From assembly GCA_002329385.1 (NCBI GenBank), contig DCTR01000036.1:1-7887 (forward strand): DNA of 7,887 nt, in the 5' to 3' direction. Below the pieces are notes generated by a model. The model saw only the letters and a list, made by a program, of their open reading frames with translations, ran no database searches and was not told the origin of the DNA. Each line of letters begins with the position of its first letter. Position 1 is the first letter of the stretch. The position numbers and the translations under genes are program-made. Below are positions 5,173 through 7,887 of this stretch, one piece after another. Source of the stretch: Candidatus Shapirobacteria bacterium UBA1435 (lineage in GTDB: Bacteria; Patescibacteriota; Microgenomatia; UBA12405).

Positions 5173-6350
5173 CTCTTCAATAAATCTCTATAGATATCCA
5201 AAAGACAATAAACCTGGGTCTCAATATCAAATTTATTACCAACTATCTTCCTCCCCATCTCTGATAAACGCCCATACAGCCCCCTGTCTTTATAAACCCT
5301 CATAATTGCCCCACTTAATTGTAATGGGTTTTGTTTCTCGACCAATAAGCCATTAACGCCATCCTCGACCACTTCGTTTATTCCGACTACGTCCGTCGCC
5401 ACAACAGGTATACCCATCGACAGAGACTCCAATATAGCCAATCCCAACCCTTCATAATATGAAGGCATCACCACCAGATCAGACAACGCATACACTGTTG
5501 GCATCAACTGATAATCAACATGCCAGGCGGGTATGACTACTTGATCCAATACCCCCAACCTTTTGGACATAAATAAAACATCCTTGGCAACCTCAGCGTC
5601 AAACGGAGAATACATGGCCGGTAAAAATAACCTCAAATTTTCTACACTATCCCTAAGCCTCGGCAATGCTTCTATTAAGTCAAAAATCCCCTTTCTTTTA
5701 ATTATCCTTGAAGGGAAAGTGACAATAAAGTCATTCTCCGCAAATCCATATTTTCTCCGATATATCCGCTTCTTTTTAACCAATCTTTGATCAAAAAAGC
5801 CTCGATCAACCCCCATATATACGTGTCTTGTTTTTGTGGGACTCGAACCAAGTTTCAATGCCCAATCATAATAAAACCTGCTGCCAGCAACTAATAGATC
5901 GTATTCGCCCTGACATACTATATTCTCCGCTATCAGTTTGTCCAGCTCAAAAATGGGGAAATAGCCCAATATCCTATTGGGTGGATCAGGAGTATTGTGA
6001 AAAGTAAAAATGACTTTTGAACTAATCCCTCTCCGTATAACCGACACCAGCAACATCGGCAACAGGTTATGAACATGAACAATGTCGTATCCCCCCGACG
6101 ATAGTGTCCTGAATATTGCTTCGCACGACCGCTTAAAATCATATCCGGTCGTACAAAATCCCTCAAGACCATCAACAAATTCCATAGAAAATTTGTCACC
6201 ACAGCGCAACCCCGCCCCCCTCACCCCGGAATCGGTTATAACCGTGACCTTATGACCCAAATTGGCCATCTTGCTAGCTAATAAAAAAACTTGTGTCTCC
6301 CCTCCCCCCACAATCGGCGGAAACTTAGAAGCTAAATATGCGATCTTCAC
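5169..6350 (-). CDS. GT4-family glycosyltransferase (GT-B fold)
   Basis: 393 aa from the GTG at 6350. The protein opens MKIAYLASKFPPIVGGGETQ, the usual first strand and glycine loop of GT4 enzymes. It continues with DIVHVHNLLP and FTFHNTP in the acceptor domain. The donor domain has SRIIKRKG (R215 and K220, nucleotide-phosphate binding) and the EX7E motif EGLGLAILE (E300, E308), followed by PVVATDVVGINEVVEDGVNGLLV. It transfers a sugar from a nucleotide donor to a glycan or lipid acceptor at the cytoplasmic face; the specific product is unknown. An in-frame reading upstream to an ATG at 6407 or 6380 would add hydrophobic residues but would begin upstream of or inside a near-consensus promoter whose expected start is next to the GTG, so I prefer 6350. 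It is first in a run with the coupled GlgC-like gene and the Nudix gene. Confidence 0.88.
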   Translation of the reverse strand: MKIAYLASKFPPIVGGGETQVFLLASKMANLGHKVTVITDSGVRGAGLRCGDKFSMEFVDGLEGFCTTGYDFKRSCEAIFRTLSSGGYDIVHVHNLLPMLLVSVIRRGISSKVIFTFHNTPDPPNRILGYFPIFELDKLIAENIVCQGEYDLLVAGSRFYYDWALKLGSSPTKTRHVYMGVDRGFFDQRLVKKKRIYRRKYGFAENDFIVTFPSRIIKRKGIFDLIEALPRLRDSVENLRLFLPAMYSPFDAEVAKDVLFMSKRLGVLDQVVIPAWHVDYQLMPTVYALSDLVVMPSYYEGLGLAILESLSMGIPVVATDVVGINEVVEDGVNGLLVEKQNPLQLSGAIMRVYKDRGLYGRLSEMGRKIVGNKFDIETQVYCLLDIYRDLLKR

Positions 6351-6357
6351 TGCCCAA

Positions 6358-6385
6358 AATATATCACCAATTATACACATGTCAA
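6358..6385 (-). promoter_or_regulatory. Near-consensus sigma70-type promoter for the glycosyltransferase operon
   Basis: On the minus strand: perfect -35 TTGACA (6385-6380), 16-nt spacer, extended -10 TG-A-TATATT (6366-6358). The -10 ends 7 nt before the GTG at 6350, so transcription should begin at or within a base or two of the start codon. This supports the GTG start and a leaderless or nearly leaderless message. Confidence 0.6.
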
Positions 6386-6435
6386 TACATAATAATATAC
6401 ACAGCAATTTACATATACAAATCGGCCCCTTGCCT

Positions 6436-6444
6436 TGTTACAAT
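6436..6444 (+). promoter_or_regulatory. Putative extended -10 promoter for the RppH-like gene
   Basis: TG-T-TACAAT, five of six hexamer bases plus the TG extension, ending 6 nt before the ATG at 6451. There is no good -35, which extended -10 promoters tolerate. It shares the 100-bp A/T-rich gap with the divergent glycosyltransferase promoter. No other feature is seen in that gap. Confidence 0.4.
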
Positions 6445-6450
6445 CACCCT

Positions 6451-6924
6451 ATGACCAACCCCGTCCGTCGCGATTTACTTACCTACCGCCAAAGCTCCTC
6501 TGCTATCGTTCTCAATCACCAACGGCAGATACTATTAATTCAAAAAACCATCTTTTGCAACAACGAGTGGGATATCCCTGGTGGCGGTGTCGAGAATGGC
6601 GAAACCCCAGAAATGGCAATCCTAAGAGAGCTAGAGGAAGAACTCGGCTGTAACAAATTTAGAATTGTCAGCAAAAGTCGCTACATCTACCAATACGACT
6701 GGCCCGACGAAATTATCGTCAAAAGGCTAATCGATAAAGGTGAAGCCTACCGCGGCCAACAAAGAACCCAATTCGTCACCAAATTTTTGGGCCGCCCCGA
6801 CGAAATCACACCCAACCCAAGCGAAATAAAAACCATTAAATGGGTCGATCTTAACGATCTTGCCCGCCATCTTACCTTCCCCGGTCAACTATCTGGGTTA
6901 AAGCTCATCCTCAAAGAACTCTAG
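6451..6924 (+). CDS. Nudix hydrolase, RppH / Ap4A-hydrolase-like
   Basis: 157 aa from the ATG at 6451. TYRQSSSAIVLNHQRQILLIQ (11-31) leads into WDIPGGGVENGE and a complete Nudix box: G45, E51, then R59 E60 L61 E62 E63 E64 L65 G66 C67. Downstream, YRGQQRTQFVTKF (100-112) and EIKTIKWVDLNDL (125-137) correspond to the GQKQxxF and WRWVS segments of RNA pyrophosphohydrolase RppH. RppH removes pyrophosphate from 5'-triphosphorylated RNA to trigger decay, and relatives cleave diadenosine tetraphosphate; both are plausible. The reading frame is open further upstream to 6262, but that part overlaps the glycosyltransferase and its promoter, and family alignment begins at 6451. It is monocistronic in this window, divergent from the glycosyltransferase, and its 3' end overlaps the convergent hydrolase gene by 27 bp. 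Confidence 0.85.
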   Translation: MTNPVRRDLLTYRQSSSAIVLNHQRQILLIQKTIFCNNEWDIPGGGVENGETPEMAILRELEEELGCNKFRIVSKSRYIYQYDWPDEIIVKRLIDKGEAYRGQQRTQFVTKFLGRPDEITPNPSEIKTIKWVDLNDLARHLTFPGQLSGLKLILKEL

Positions 6925-7887
6925 ACTTTTTTCCACCGCCTCCTCCCAATTTTCCGACAGGTTATGGTCATCACCTTCGTAAACATACAACTCCGCCTCT
7001 TTACCTAACTGCCCCAGTCTGTCAACTACCTCCCTTTGCCACTCCTCCCGACACCACTGGTCAGCCGTCCCCTGATGTATTTGCACCGGCGCCTCCACCC
7101 ACTGATAATAGTTTTCAAAGGCGTATCTTCTGGCATCGTATTCCCTCAAAAATTTATCAACGGTTTTCTTCACCACCGAATCCGGGTCATCGGCCGTCGT
7201 CTCCAAAACGCTCTGCGGAAAAGGATTGGTCATCGGCGCCCATAGCACTGTCGGGTATTGCCCGCCCGTCACCTCCAAAACTGACAATGCGATCTGTCCC
7301 CCGTTTGAATGTGCCCAGATACCGATCTTTTCGTCGTCCACCGTTTCCATTTTTTTGACCGTTTCAATCAGATCAATTACGTTTGGCACCTTCTCAAACC
7401 TCGCCTCCAACATATCCATCGCCTCTTCGTCCGAATCCCCAAACCCTAAAAAATCAAGGCCAACCGTTATCATCCCCGCCTCGGCCAACCTGTCGGCCAC
7501 CCTCCACGATCCCGACCCTGTGTAATATCCCTCTTTCTCGGCATATCCCCTGATCATGATTACCGCCGGCCTTTTTTTGCTTTCCGCCGTCATTGGCATG
7601 TTTACCATCCCGCTTATCCATTTTCCCTGGCTTTTGAACTTGAATTTTTTTGTCTCCCACTTTCCCGCCGCCCCTCCCTTCCTCCTTTCCTCAACCTCCT
7701 TTATCTTACCCAAAAACACCATTTCCGAAGCCTCCGGCCTCCTTGATCTCAAATTATCAAAATCGTATTTCTCCAATGGTTTCTCCTGCCTTTGTCCTGC
7801 CGCTCCCCTTGGGTCAACCCAACCGAATTCCGATGCCGTCACCATCCATGTCCCCACGCTCACCATCGCCACCCCCAAAATCATCAA
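6898..7887 (-). CDS. Membrane-anchored alpha/beta hydrolase, prolyl-oligopeptidase (S9)-like; 5' end at window edge
   Basis: At least 329 codons. The frame stays open to the right edge, where it reads TTG ATG, so the true start may be the ATG at 7884 or lie outside. Residues 2-18 (counting the edge codon as 1) are hydrophobic and look like a signal anchor or uncleaved signal, placing the enzyme on the outer face of the membrane. The hydrolase fold follows: PAVIMIRGYAEKEGY (oxyanion strand and loop, 107-121), GLDFLGFGDSD (143-153), and the nucleophile elbow GIWAHSNGGQIAL with S194. The acid is D276 (HQGTADQWC) and the base H308 (GDDHNLS), which completes the Ser-Asp-His triad. Relatives in the S9/dienelactone hydrolase group act as peptidases, esterases or acyl-ester hydrolases; the substrate is not evident. 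The stop at 6898 lies inside the convergent Nudix gene. Confidence 0.8.
   Translation of the reverse strand: MMILGVAMVSVGTWMVTASEFGWVDPRGAAGQRQEKPLEKYDFDNLRSRRPEASEMVFLGKIKEVEERRKGGAAGKWETKKFKFKSQGKWISGMVNMPMTAESKKRPAVIMIRGYAEKEGYYTGSGSWRVADRLAEAGMITVGLDFLGFGDSDEEAMDMLEARFEKVPNVIDLIETVKKMETVDDEKIGIWAHSNGGQIALSVLEVTGGQYPTVLWAPMTNPFPQSVLETTADDPDSVVKKTVDKFLREYDARRYAFENYYQWVEAPVQIHQGTADQWCREEWQREVVDRLGQLGKEAELYVYEGDDHNLSENWEEAVEKSLEFFEDEL

Noticed and set aside
6351..6407. N-terminal hydrophobic extension of the glycosyltransferase as a membrane anchor
   Set aside because: A TTGACA / TG-TATATT promoter lies inside this stretch and the GT4 fold begins exactly at the GTG at 6350, so the extension is probably not translated.
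6262..6450. N-terminal extension of the RppH-like gene
   Set aside because: It runs through the glycosyltransferase coding region and the divergent promoter gap, has no family similarity, and a better start with an extended -10 sits at 6451.
6905..6935. AAAG ... CTTTTTT after the RppH-like stop as an intrinsic terminator
   Set aside because: The stem would be only four A/T-rich base pairs with a large loop, too weak to call.
1..7887. CRISPR array, tRNA, rRNA, insertion sequence ends or attachment sites
   Set aside because: All gaps are about 100 bp or less. No regularly spaced repeats, tRNA-like cloverleaf sequence, transposase or terminal inverted repeats were seen.

Overview
The window looks like a piece of a small, densely packed bacterial genome. 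Ten genes cover nearly everything, most intergenic gaps are under 65 bp, the longest is about 100 bp, and no gene-free stretch exceeds 300 bp. Genes that begin transcription units mostly lack a Shine-Dalgarno site and have a -10-like box 6 to 8 nt before the start codon, while two genes inside transcription units have strong AGGAG-type sites. The mix of short glycan genes, Nudix enzymes, a GlgC-like protein and unfamiliar small proteins suggests a Patescibacteria/CPR-type bacterium. That is an inference from style, not proof. TGA ends two genes here, which argues against the TGA=Gly code of Gracilibacteria/Absconditabacteria.

Layout, right to left along the dominant (minus) strand: an alpha/beta hydrolase with an N-terminal membrane anchor (right edge, 5' end possibly cut); a plus-strand RppH-like Nudix gene converging on it with a 27-bp overlap; a minus-strand run of GT4 glycosyltransferase, short GlgC-like sugar nucleotidyltransferase and Nudix hydrolase of the ADP-ribose pyrophosphatase type; then two paralogous fusion proteins (3093-3650 and 2521-3096); a plus-strand radical SAM gene (1471-2511); a third paralogue (830-1408); a possible zinc-dependent phospholipase C-like protein (91-816); and the first 16 codons of a D-Ala-D-Ala ligase gene (1-50).

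The most unusual content is the set of three paralogous proteins of about 190 aa. Each joins an N-terminal domain resembling the nucleoside 2-deoxyribosyltransferase / DNPH1 (Rcl) nucleotide N-hydrolase fold to a C-terminal Arc-like ribbon-helix-helix DNA-binding segment. Two keep the glutamate that aligns with the Rcl nucleophile. The third has Trp there and is translationally coupled (ATGA overlap) to one of the Glu-containing copies. This suggests a nucleotide-sensing or nucleotide-cleaving transcription factor family, possibly working as an active/inactive pair. A radical SAM gene lies in opposite orientation between the copies.

The GT4, GlgC-like and Nudix genes probably serve synthesis and control of nucleotide-activated sugars for a surface glycan or storage polymer. 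The ddl fragment shows that peptidoglycan precursor synthesis lies just beyond the left edge.
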